DNA from: Mansonella perstans
Lineage: Eukaryota; Nematoda; Chromadorea; Rhabditida; Onchocercidae
Assembly (NCBI GenBank): GCA_037074765.1
Contig: JBAMDO010000573.1
Location: 682,001-746,000, forward strand
Direction of reading: 5' to 3'
DNA: 64,000 bases
Below are positions 32,901-45,604 of the stretch, one piece after another. Position numbers and translations under genes: made by a program. The notes beneath the pieces are model-generated. The model saw only the letters and a list, made by a program, of their open reading frames with translations. It searched no databases and was not told where the DNA came from. Each line of letters opens with the position of its first letter. The first letter of the stretch is position 1.

Positions 32901-35900
32901 ATGAAGTTTTGAAAGAAAATGCTAAGCTCAACAACAAAAAAAAATCATACTGATGCCAGAATATCCGAATCATTTGGCAATAAATGTTGAGCATAGTTAA
33001 CTTTTAAAGAATCTTCTACCACTGGCGGTTTTTGATCAAATCCGAAAACTAACTGCCTCCACTGATAGAACATAAAACTTATATCACGCTCTGTATCTTG
33101 ATGACGTGCTCCATATATTATATGTTCTATAACAAATAAATATTTTTTATTCCATTACAAAATAATGGAGCTTTTTATTCATATAATGTATCGCAGAATT
33201 CAAAAAGAGTTCAATCATTTTCTGACCTTTCCAAATTTTGTATTTTTAAATCAATACGTTTATGCCAAGCAATGGACTGAAAGACTTATGATGCTGCTTA
33301 TTCTATCACAAAACAATTTTGGTAAACACTTCTTGACCAGCCTCTTGCAGATCTTCTCGACTTATTTGAAACTTCCAACTTGATGTTATGCGAAGTACCA
33401 ACCACATATTATGTATTTGTGTGATTGATATTGCGTAACCATAGATCAAATTAAATGAAAAGTAAAGCCATCAAATTGAATATACCTGCCGGTAATTCAC
33501 GACAACAGCGATCGGAAAAATTTGACTCGGACAACAGAAGATTTCGTTCTAAGTTACCTCTGCAACAAATTCAAAAATTCACCCAGTTTCTTTAAAATAA
33601 TTAACCGAAGTTAATGCCAAATAATTGAACGAAAACCAATAAAAGATCAAAATATTACTTTGCAAGTCCAAAAGCGAAAATCTGGGCCTTTCCTGGTACA
33701 TATCCGTTGAAATTGCCAGAATAAACCGTCCATTTATGGCATAAAGAAGTGAAATTTAAAAACAACTGCTGATATGCCATAAATTTCGTTCCTTCACTGC
33801 CCTATAAAATATCAAAATCTGCAGTTTGATAAAGTTGCGAAAAATTATCCTATTAAGGAAAGTTAACAATAACCGACTTACCGGACTTGTTAAAAAAAAA
33901 AACTCAAAGCTTGAAAAATTCATTTATCATATCTAAGAAAACCTCCTCTCTCCACAAAGCTAAATGATTATATATACCAACTTACCTGCACATGAGAAGT
34001 ATTACCGCTTAAAAGTCTTTCCACTTTCTTCACCAATTCTGTATAATTGTTTTTTTGATACGATATACTAGGTCTGCAATGATTTTAGGGGAAAATAACA
34101 AGCAAAAAAAAAAGCTACAAAAAAAGCTGCAGAAAAAAAAACAATGCTGAAAGAATTAAAATAGAATGAGCACAAAAAAGGTTCGCTGTTTCAAACAGAC
34201 CGTATCCTTTCAACACCGATATCTGGAGCCAAAGGAAGTAGAGTGTGGACTGGTGCACGGCATACGGGACATGAAATTTCTATTCGTACTTCCAGTGGAT
34301 CAAGTGACGGTGATGGATTTTCCTAAAGTAAAATTTTACTCAGTTTTTGTATCTTTTGTCGAATCACGGACAAAAGCTAAACGAGCAGTATAATGAGAAT
34401 TTGAATGAAGTAAAAACAAACTAGCAATGTTTTAACATAAGCTTTGTAGCATGCAACATGTGCATAATGACCACATGTTCGAACTTCAATACCAGTTGGA
34501 GCTTGGATAAGATCTGCATAATTCGGGAAGCGCTACAATAGCAGGAAAAATAATGAAAATTTGTAAATTCAAAGCAGAATCTATCAATCGAGAAAAATTG
34601 TACTAGATATTACTGATACACAATTAAATTTTATAAAATTTAACAGAACCCACAATCCAAAGAAGAGATTGACGCGAAGCATTGAAAATCTTCAGCATCA
34701 TATGATTTGTACGCATGCCTTTTTCGCCCATTTCTATCAGTGATAATGATGGACAATCTTCAGGTAAAGAGTGTTCAACAGCTAAAAGATATAATTCTAA
34801 ATTATTTAAATTAATAATAATATAGCTCAAGATTTGACATCTGTTATAGTCAAACAGAGGACATAAATAATATGTAGGTGTACGTCATCAAAATTATGAT
34901 GATAAGAAGCAGCGGAAAATAATACAAAATTTGAAAAGAACAAAATAACTTTCAAACGGATACAATTGAACAGGGACTGAAGCATTACTTATTTTGAAGC
35001 AATGTTTTCAATGTAAACTTCAAAAACGCCTGATAATAAATCCCCTTTAGAAACTGGGCAAGTAAAAAAAAGAAAAAAAAAAAAAACGAGCCGTAATTGA
35101 GAACTATACGAGTCATCAGTCCAACCGGATGAACCAAAGTACTTGCTGTTTTATCATTACAAATCGGGCATCTGTAATGTCTCACTGGCGAATTCTGAAA
35201 GAAAGCTTAGAAAAAAGCATTTTCATGCAAAATTAAAAAAAAAAATTTATGAAATCCGACAACGAGAAACTTTAATATTAAATATCAACTCTCTGAACTC
35301 AAAAAAAATATTAACTTTTTGAACTGAAATATCAGCTCTTTGAAGTTGGATTCCGAGAAGAAATATTTTTCAAATAACAGTTTTTAGCATACAGCAGATG
35401 TTACAAATAAGTCAACAAATTAATCTCCAGAAAATCCTATGAGTCTCCTGTTTAATAATAAATTAGTTGTAACCTCCGTAGTATCCATTGCATCCATTTG
35501 GGTTTGCGTTAATCCTTCCATTGCCATCAGCTTCTTCATTAATATAGCGTTCTTTTTCTGATGAGCTGACATTAAAGCCTGAAATCGAAAACGTTGCGTA
35601 CTGTTAACAATACAATGACAAAGTGAGCAATCTCTTTACGATTCCACCGATTTTCGAACTATTGAGTCAGAAAAGAGAATGTAAATCGATACAAAAATAT
35701 TAAACGTAAATCGGTGATACAGTTTAATTCATTTAAAATAAACCTCTTGACGACGTTTTGCAGCCGAACGATGAGCTAATTTTGTGAGAGCTTTCATATC
35801 ATCATGTTTTTCTTGGAGCTGATCTGATTTTAATATTTCCTCCTGATGCTCAATAATGAACTGATCCAAATGTTCCCGAACCTTTTCACAGCTAGAAAAC

Positions 35901-38900
35901 AATTAATAAAAGTTGAAAATCATTTTTGAAACTCTGAAAGTAAAAATACTCACTGAGAATTTATCAACTCCTTTTATCAAATAAACATGTCAAACAGTAA
36001 AATATTTTTGTCGCTTTAGATTTGTAGATAATAATTCATCAAATTACATCAAATTACAATACTTCAAATTATAAAATATTTTCAGAAATTAAGAAAATAT
36101 AGTAAGCAAGAGTAACCGTTTGACCCCTTCATAAAAGAAAAAAAATATGATGAACAGGGAAAAAATGAACAGACCTGCGATACAGCAAACAGAAAAGTCG
36201 CCCGATGTAATCAATAGCATAACCCGAAATGAAATCTAGCAACACAGGATTTAAGTTTAGTTGCTTGGAAATATGCTGAGCTAGCAAATGATCATGCTCT
36301 GCATTAATGGCATTTTCGTCGTTTATTCTTCGCAAATATTTCAAAAGAAGTACAATCACTGGTGGAATTTGCCTGTAAATTAGTTTAAAACGTATCAACA
36401 AATACAGAATCATTCAAACTTATTTTTTCAGAATCAAACGTAATTTTATGACTAAAAATCGAAATTTCACTTGAACACTTGCAATATTTCATGAAGAAAA
36501 TTCGAAAATTTAAAAATTGCTGACAATAACTAGAAGTGAATTTTGCAATAATGATAAAGTAACCTTCAAATATACATTCTACCAACAATTAACCTTTAAT
36601 TTAACGGCATTTCCTTCAAAAAAAAAGAAAAAAAACCACATAATAATTACTTTTCCCCAATACTTGCAAAATCGGTGAACATTGAGAGAAGAGCAGAAAC
36701 GGGATTTCTCTGATTACATAATCTTTCTTGCACAGACGAAGGAAATTTTAATTTTTCGATAGTAAAACATGAAAATTGTTCTGACGTAACATACTTAACC
36801 ATTAAGGTCAAAAAATAAACAGCTGTTTGAAAAATTGCTTCGTTTAACTGCTGATACTCAACATGCTGAAATATCATGCTTCATTAAAGCTGAAATTAAC
36901 TTGTGCTTAACTTTTGATTCAACTTCTAAACCTCGTGCTTGTCAGACATTAAAGCATTAATTACATCTTGAATTATCTATTCATTATACTTATCACTTTC
37001 TCTATCTTTTACCATACCAAATATTAACATTAATTAATATTATCAACTACTACCCGCATAAAGAAGAAAAGTTGAAAAATTAACTCACACTATATAAAAT
37101 TCTATGCAACAATCTGAAAAACGATGGTGTAATGAGGAATCGTGCACTACGCATTGCCCAAATATTATCAAATGAATAAAGACGATATGGAATCCACAGA
37201 TGATCACCAGAACGAGTAGCTGTTCGATGTTTTGGTAAATTGCGTTCACTAAATAAACACTCATGATATGAAACCAAATCTCGATTAATCTACATGAAAT
37301 ATTCTATTTCGGACTAAAAAAATTTCCTCCTGCATATTATTGCTCTTGAAAAATTAGAATTCCTTTTTTTTTTACATTTTTTCAAGAGCTGGCGATCTAA
37401 ATGACTAAAACTTTACTAATGAATGAATCAAAAAAAAGCATGATAATTCACACGAATTTCATTCAGAAAATCAGAATATTACACAAAAGATAATCTGCAA
37501 AATGAATGATCGGGTGAATTCAGTAGTTGAAGTTCAAAATATTGGAATTAAACTGTTTTCTCTATTCTGCCTTTTAACAAACTTTCCGTAACTTCTGGAG
37601 ATTAAATTTCTTAAATTTATAACTATTACATATTTTCAGAGCGCATCAGTGCATCATTGTATTCACGTGGAGTAGTTGTTCGCATTCTGCAGAATGCAGG
37701 ATCAAACGTATTTTGCCACGAATCTGTTGTCAATACGTAAACTCCCTGTTCAATATGACTCCCTTGATCAGGTTCGCAGTATACTGTCAGCTGAAGGAAG
37801 AAAAATATTCATGATAAAGCACGTCGCCGTATGAAAAAAACACTTGAAAAAGCTTACGAGCAGCGAAATCGAAAAAAAAACTAGCAAATAAAAAGGCACA
37901 GAATAATGAAGATAAAAAATAAAAACGAAACATTTTGAACTTAAAAATATATCAGGAAAATGATATACCCAATGATTTCGTAAAATCTTACGAATTTTGC
38001 ATGAGTATCAAATAAATGAAACAACTACATCAAAAAAAAGGGAATATTTGATAATAGTGCGATAGTACCATGAACTTATAGCACAAACCTTTTCTAATGC
38101 ACTGTCGAATGTTTTATCGTCAACAAACGGTCGGTTTCCTCTCTCCGGAATCGCTGCTTTTAATTTTGAATGGGTCATATCGCTAACTGCAAGCGCGGTA
38201 ACAATTTCGTTCTCTAGATAATTGGAAACAGTTCCCTGGATATTCCACTTTATAACGACAATATCTAACAGCAATCTAGCAAAAAAAGACATGAAAAAAC
38301 TTGACATTTCAAAACATTTGTTAATTTTTTAATACTTTAAAATTTCAAACACTTGATATTAATATCCAAGATATTTTAATTCAGCCTCTGCAACGATATA
38401 TGTTTGGCATTGCAACGTTCCTCAAAACTTCGATATTTCATAAGCATATGAAACGATATCAATCGTTCTAAGTAGTCAAACAAGGACTAAAGTCTTAATC
38501 ATATGAAATGGAGGAAAGTAATTAAACATTGTAAACTAACCTCAAAATACCGTCAATCAAAAAATCCACCCATTCCTTCCGTGTGACTACTCGTTTTTTT
38601 TGCGGGTGTACAACATCATCTGGAAGTAAACCATAAAGCACCCAGCAATCATCCAAATAAAAAGCTGTAATAACAATTTCCATGAACCATTCAGTGTCCA
38701 CAAAGCATGCTGCAAATCTGAAAAAACTAATGTTGGACAAAGACGGAAATTTTTTAAACGATCTATTTCCAAACCAATTTCCATAATTTACTTAATAAAC
38801 AAGAATATGCATGCTTCCATAAAAGTGTGAGAACATTAAGAAAACATGAAAATTATATCATATCAATGCTTTCAATTCTATTAATTTTCCACTTAATTTA

Positions 38901-41900
38901 ATGAAATAAATTATGAGAGATATTAAAAAGAATAATAACCCAAAAAAATTTATAATACAACTGATAAGAACAAATGAGCCAATTATATTTCCTGTATGGA
39001 ACAACGAAAAATAAAAAAAAAAAAGAGAAAAACTGGAAAAGTGCAAGTATTTTCAAATCTAATACAGCATAATATGAATATCATATTAAAACGATAACCT
39101 GATCAATGTTATATCGCAGTCCATGAAAACAATGTTATAATTCGTTTGTGCATAGTAAAACGATTGATTTCGAACCGCATTACCGTTTCTTGCCCACATG
39201 CCAGCTGATGTTTCTGCCCGACATACCTAAAAGATCAATCATGCAAATAAAAAGCTGTAAAATATTAAATGCTCTATTAAAAGAAAAATAGTATGCAGCT
39301 CAAATCTACTATCAATTAAAATAATGCTACCAAACTGTTCTTCAACTTTCTATTACTTATGTGAATTTTCCCAATCTTGAAAGTTAAATTTATGAAATTA
39401 AGTTGTAAAGAAAAAAGGTTAGCCATAACTTATCCAATAAAAAGTACATTAGTGCCACTAAAAGGGAGAATATGAACAGCTAACCTGTATCCTCAATGGA
39501 TGAAAAACAGCTTTACGAAGAAACTCGTCATCTTCAATAAGGATGTCTAGACAGGAAATGAACACTGGTAATTCAATACAGCGTAAAATACCAGCAGACA
39601 AATGTCTATGTAACGGGATATGATAACTCACACAGTACGGCTGAACACATAGATCGTTCTTTGTCAAACCAATGGCATTAAACCATTCCTTTAATCCAAA
39701 AAATTTGTAAATTAATGCAGGCTTCAGCAACCTGCATCTAATATTAAACTAAGCTAAACATAAACACTTCATTACATCGTAAAAGTATTATGGCAAAAAT
39801 ATGTGCTGTTTGGTTAAGACATAACATAATTAGTGGATGATCTAAGTCATCAATGAAATCTATACTTGACTAGAACAGACTAGAATCGTGACTTAATTTC
39901 GAAAGTATGCTATATTAAATAATCGTAAGCTTCAACAGCTAATCATGTAAAGTGAATTTCTCTCGAAACTAATAAACCTCTAAAATAGTTTTCCACTGAA
40001 GAAGATAGATATTCATGCATTCAGTTTCGACCGTCAGTGCAGCCAAAATATTGAACATATTTACGGCCGAGATTTCCCATTCAAGATTAAACGCTAACTG
40101 AAATATATAGAGCAAAAATCTAGATGATACACAAAATGAAAAATAAAAATAAAATCATCGAGTATAACGATTCGGCTATGGAACTAACTGTATATAGTAG
40201 CAGTACCTGATAGAGATGAGTGGTGTCATATTCCAGATGGTTACCAGCGATTATTCGATAATTCAGATTCATCCCTAAACTTATGACAAGCTCGCCTTAC
40301 ATTTTTTCATATAATCAGTATAAAATCAAAAAAAAAAAAAAAAATGAGTTATGTGGGACAATTCATCCTTATATACTTTTTCATTTTCATACTTTTCTAT
40401 GTTTCCGTTCATTCCATGCAAGAGACTGATTCTCTATGAAACAGATATGATATCAAATGAATACCTTGGATGGGTGCAATTAAAGCTATATAATTTCTCA
40501 TGCTTTTCTGGTCACGGAACAACCTTCGTGCAATTTCGCCATGCGTTAACAAATTCTGTAAATCAATAACAAGAGACCAGTATGAAGCTTTACGTAACGG
40601 ACGATTGGCATCGCCCACCGAGTATATAAGCCATTTGAATAATTTGTCGTCGTCAATTGGCGGTGGTGCGTTTTCAAATAAGTATTGATAATCTAAAAAT
40701 GTGACAGTGATATAATTAACTAACTGGTACAGATTAAATGTCATTAAGCGCTTAACCGAATGTGTGAGTGCTTTCCAACATCTAAAAATGTATATTATGC
40801 CATAATAAAAATTGAGATAAATTTAGTTAAATCCTCAAGATATATCATCAACATGCTTGAACTAATTCTGCTACAGAATAAAAGAGAACCTTGTGTTATT
40901 GTAGATTTTTGAACACCTGTTCTTAAAACACCATAAGCACTTGAAATTATCGTATCTTTGAGATTAATTTCATCATCTAATTTAAGACATTGAACCTCAC
41001 TGGAAAGTATCTGCAGAAAAAAAGTTTAGCAAATTAAAGTGATGAACTTAATTTCTTCAAACAAAATCTCAAATGCAAGTTACAATAATGAATGTTTCTA
41101 TAATTTCGAAAGAATGAAGCCAAGAACAAGACCTGTACGGAAATATGCATGATACGACTACCAACAGAATATATAGAGGTATCACCCTCACATCTGGATA
41201 AATCAACTAAAATTTCAGCTATGCAAAGATATAATGAGAAAAAGCGTCTCGCAAAAACATCCTGAAATTTTATTTGAATTGGCAACGCCCTGATCAACTA
41301 ATTTTTGAAGATCATAATTTCATAATACAAAGTTCTGCATTCAATAATTTTATTTTTTCGTTTTTTTGGTAGAAAGACATTAAAAGATCATTTCAAAAAA
41401 GTTCTGAAACTAATCGAACCATGTAATTGATGTCGGACAGCAAACTTAGGCACAGATTGATTATTATCTGGGGAAACATTAGTCGGACCATCCAAAATAT
41501 CAATTCGTCCAACAAACATTCTGGCTTATAGCAAGCATCAGTCCGACTTGAACCGATAATCGGTTTCAAGGACTGGAGATCTTCCATAAATAAGCCACGT
41601 GTTCGCCAATCCAGTGAAAAATCAGGACTCCGATCATGATCAAAAATATAATCAGTTTTAAGAGTTACGAATAAATGCCATTCGATTAATCGAGAGAAAA
41701 ACAAACATATTTATTACATACCTAGCATTTTAGCTTCTTTTGAAATATGGCAAGTCAAATATACAATTCGATTAAACGAAATATGAGACGTTGAGCAGAA
41801 AAAGATAACAGACTTCGTGAAGTCTACAACAATTTGAACTGTCCCGATGACAGGAAATTAATTGAATGATCGATGAGTCGACCAGCTAATTCCTACCTCT

Positions 41901-44581
41901 GATATCATCATCAGCATTGCGCTTGTTCAAATCGTGATACAATTGACGATCTAGCAAAGTTCTGATGATGACGTCGCGGATTGGACCACCGTAGTCAACC
42001 AACTCCTAAATGTAAACCAAATTCCGGTGTTAAACAAACTAAAACAATGTTTACATGTTCAACAATATCGCATCGTCAGACTGTCAAATAATTATTTTAC
42101 TAAGATGATCCAGTTATTTGGCTAGAAAGTTGACAGTAGGACATATACGTGGAACGAGGCGGTGCGACTCACGACCGATGAAATATTAAACTTCTGTTAA
42201 TTCAATGAAATCGTATTCAAGATCTGGCAATTAATAATTCTGTTTTGCTACATTCTCCGACACAAACTCGAGAATTTCAGATTCAATCGAGAATTTTCGA
42301 ATTCTAACAGTGGAATAACCTGAATCAGTTCAATCAAAATATGTGCTCGATTAACTAAATGATTATTGAAATTTTCCTTGCTAGAACCACTTCTACAAGC
42401 GTTATACTGCTTCGCCTGCAAACAAAAAAATCACGATAAAAAACTGTTCTACACCAGTCTTTTTCCACTTTCTGATAATCGCTATATTCGTTAAATTCTT
42501 TCCCAATTTATGTGCACAAAAGAACAACATTCCAATTAAAAAAAAGACAATGCCTTAAATGCTGTGCATTTAAGGTGTTATCTAACTTCGCACTTCAATT
42601 TTACCATTTTTCATTGGAATTAATCATCGATGATTGCATATCTTAAATTAAAATTGATAAAAAAAAATAAATGTTAACCTACCCAACCTCGAAAACACAG
42701 GAATAACCGCACGAAGAGTTTCGGGATAATAAATTCTCCCAACGAAACCATATCAGGGGAAGGAGCAGGCGGACGGCATGCATTAGGTCCATGTCGAAAG
42801 CAGAACCTATAAAAAATTAAAGTAAGTCTTTGATATCAATTATTTTTAAAGCAAAAATTAAATGAAGAACTACCCTGATTCTTTGAGAACATCCACATTT
42901 CCGCAATCACAAGCGCCTCCAGCTTGTGAAAAGAAACGATTGAAATCATGCCCATCATGGTTTGAATTGCTGAAGCAACTGCTACACAAAGACATGCCTA
43001 AAAATGTTCCTTAAGCTCATTTCTTGTAGTTTATATTACTTAAAACAAGCGAACAAACAAACAATGACTTCTTTCCAAAATTATTTGATGACTCAGTGAA
43101 ATTATGTCTATTAATACTGAACATATTTCATCTCTGCTCACATATCTGAACTAAAGTTATCTGTGAATTCCCTAGACAGTTTACTTAATTCATGATTTAA
43201 TTAAACAACCAACAATCAGTTTTCAAAAGCAAAATAAATGATACATGGGTTGAATGCGCATGTGTTGCACCGATATGCAATTACATCAGCTGACCAGACT
43301 GCATTACATTTCAAGGAGAAGTCGTATTTTTTCACTGCAAACAAATAAAATAAACTTAGTTTTTTAGCCTAAGTCTAACGGCTTTAGCTTCCATTATGTT
43401 CTTTCAAGAAAATCCTATTGCACCTTTTAATGCAACATATCTCTTAATAGTAATAACCGAACTAAGCCACAAATGGAAAACTTAAAAAGTGATTCGCTTT
43501 GTAGGCAACCAAATCATTCTTTCCTGTTCAAGTCCAGATTAAAGTGACTGATTGCTTTTTGTTGGTATGGGAAAAAATTCAAAAATGAGATCACGGAAAA
43601 CATTCCTTATGAATTTGTATAAAATTTTATTTTAATTTTCGCGACTTTCGCGACAGTTGGGTCGCTCAATAATTTGCTTAAACATACGAGTTCATTCGAG
43701 AATTCTACTTTTTCTTAACAACCACGAAAGTTCTGCTTTTTCCTGCTAGTTTCCAGAAGCTAGATCTAGAAAGGAAACCCATACTTTTATCCTTGAAAGC
43801 AGTAGTTGTTAAACCCTGAGCAATCAGTAAGCGCAGTTCATCACGAGTTTCACTCTTGAACGGAGTAGTAACTGATCCACTAATGAGATTATCGAGCCGT
43901 GCTTCTAGTGCACCTGCCTTTTCCCTTAATTTAAGGTGCATTTTTGTTTTAATTTTGAAGTTAAATCATTTCCAACTTGATTTTCTTCCAAAACGATTAC
44001 CAAAACATAGAGGAATATGTAAATACGACTGAATAAAATAGCTCATCAAGAATTTAGAATTTACCTTGTCAAAGAAAGAAAAAACTCTCCTTACCTGACA
44101 TCCCATGGTAAACTATCACAATGTTTGCCGCCAAATACAGGACATCCTTTTGCTTTCAATTCATCACTAATTACTTTCAAATGCCTTGCTTCATTCATTA
44201 TTTCTTCTTCCTCAAAATGTTTAGACGTTTACAAAACCGTACAAATTTTATGATTCTAGATCAAATTCTTTAGCTTGTCCGTAAAAGATCTTTTTTAATT
44301 TATATCTGTTTTGATCTACTTAATCAACAGTTTTTTAAAGTTTTATTCATTTTTGAACAACTCTGGAGATCAAAATTATACGTCACACGAATATTTCCTG
44401 GCATTAAGCAAAGCTTGATTTTTTGAGGATCTTTTCTAATGCTCAACCTGTCCTAATACAATTTAAAAAAAAAAATTACCCATTTCTGTTCATCTATTTT
44501 ATCGTCAAGTTTACTATTACATTTTGATTGATTGGTTGACGATGGTGATTCGTTCGATGAATCACCTGGGTTTGGTACCAT
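29974..44581 (-). CDS. ubr-3: E3 ubiquitin-protein ligase UBR3 homologue, full length
   Basis: About 30 exons. Start ATG at 44,581 follows an acceptor (ATTTTAGGTG). Firm exons include 44,581-44,480, 44,210-44,095, 43,924-43,785, 43,334-43,245, 42,997-42,874, 42,806-42,683, 42,415-42,320, 42,005-41,897 and 41,261-41,133. The UBR box spans 43,334-42,683: CNAVW, then [25 protein letters not shown] and CFRHG, the UBR3-type pattern. Middle exons match UBR3 by recall (MWARNG near 39,200, MTHSKL near 38,170, an MDAMDTTEV tail near 35,480). The RING is split over 35,194-35,092 (CPIC), 34,532-34,437 (CGHYAHVAC) and 34,322-34,201 (CPVC). The C-terminus has [23 protein letters not shown] and RRGKPL. Human UBR3 is 1,888 residues. 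UBR3 is a RING ligase that does not bind classical N-degrons. The joins near 41,700 and 40,800 are unresolved. Confidence 0.9.
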
Positions 44582-45604
44582 CACCTAAAATTAAAGTAAA
44601 AAAGTAAAAAATTACGTGAAAAACGCGTCACAGAATTTATGCAACTTTTTCTTAACTTACACTATGCAGTTGACATAAATGTAATTTTGAATATAATAGA
44701 ATTGTAAATGAAAGCAGATCTAAATGCAAGAGTAAACATGAACTTTAAGCAACTGTAATTAATTAATTAGTTAAAGCATTGCAAAACAAGAAAACCTCAT
44801 TTTTCCAGCACTTTTATAAATGAAGAATTTTTATTTTTCTCATTGAATCAATATTTTAAATTATTGAAATTGGAAAATTTTAATTAATTAAAAGTTATAC
44901 TTTAACAGATGTAAATTTCCTGCAAAAAATACTCAAAATATTCTATTCATGGAATTATTCTGTCGAAAAGAGTTAAAATACAATTAAGTGGTAGGATATC
45001 GAACTTCATAATGTCCCCATTCATTGTACCATACAATATAAATCATCGTTGCATACTGATAATGTGGATGAAAACTTTCATTAGTATGTAAGGAATAATT
45101 AGGAATTGTAAAGATTGGTGAGGGACTATGTGATTTAGTAAATTTGAAATAATTATGTTGAATAGTTTAATGAATGAAGAGAGTGCGGGAGAGAAAGAAA
45201 GTTTCAAGAAATAGTAAAATAAACAAAATGAGGCATTTAAGAAATTTATTAATTACAAAAAAAATAGTTGAGAGATAAAAAAATGCTTGGATTTGACGAT
45301 TGCTTTAGGATTAATAAGTTATTTTGAGGACAAGAATTAATTTTTAAAAAGTTTTGCAAAATTTTAAAATTGCTAATTGCATCAGAGATTACAGGTATCA
45401 TAATTGTGGTGTAGGTGTACATGTAATCTTTGTGAGCAATTATTTGGGGTGAAGAATAAATAGATGTCACATTTGTCACGTTACAAGTGACGTTTTTCTG
45501 AACAAGTTCTTGCGTTAATTATTTGACTTATTTGTGGTTATATAATTTTTCGTAATAATTCATTGCTATAGTGATCTATTAAATATGTTGCCATTTTTGC
45601 AGGA
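44582..45604. promoter_or_regulatory. Divergent spacer between UBR3 and RPN5
   Basis: The two starts point away from each other across 1,023 bases, so this spacer should carry both promoters. It is AT-rich, with no coding exon seen. Acceptor-like sites sit just before both ATGs (ATTTTAG on the minus strand at about 44,585, and TTTTTGCAG ending at 45,602), consistent with trans-splicing of both mRNAs. No specific factor site could be identified. Confidence 0.5.
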
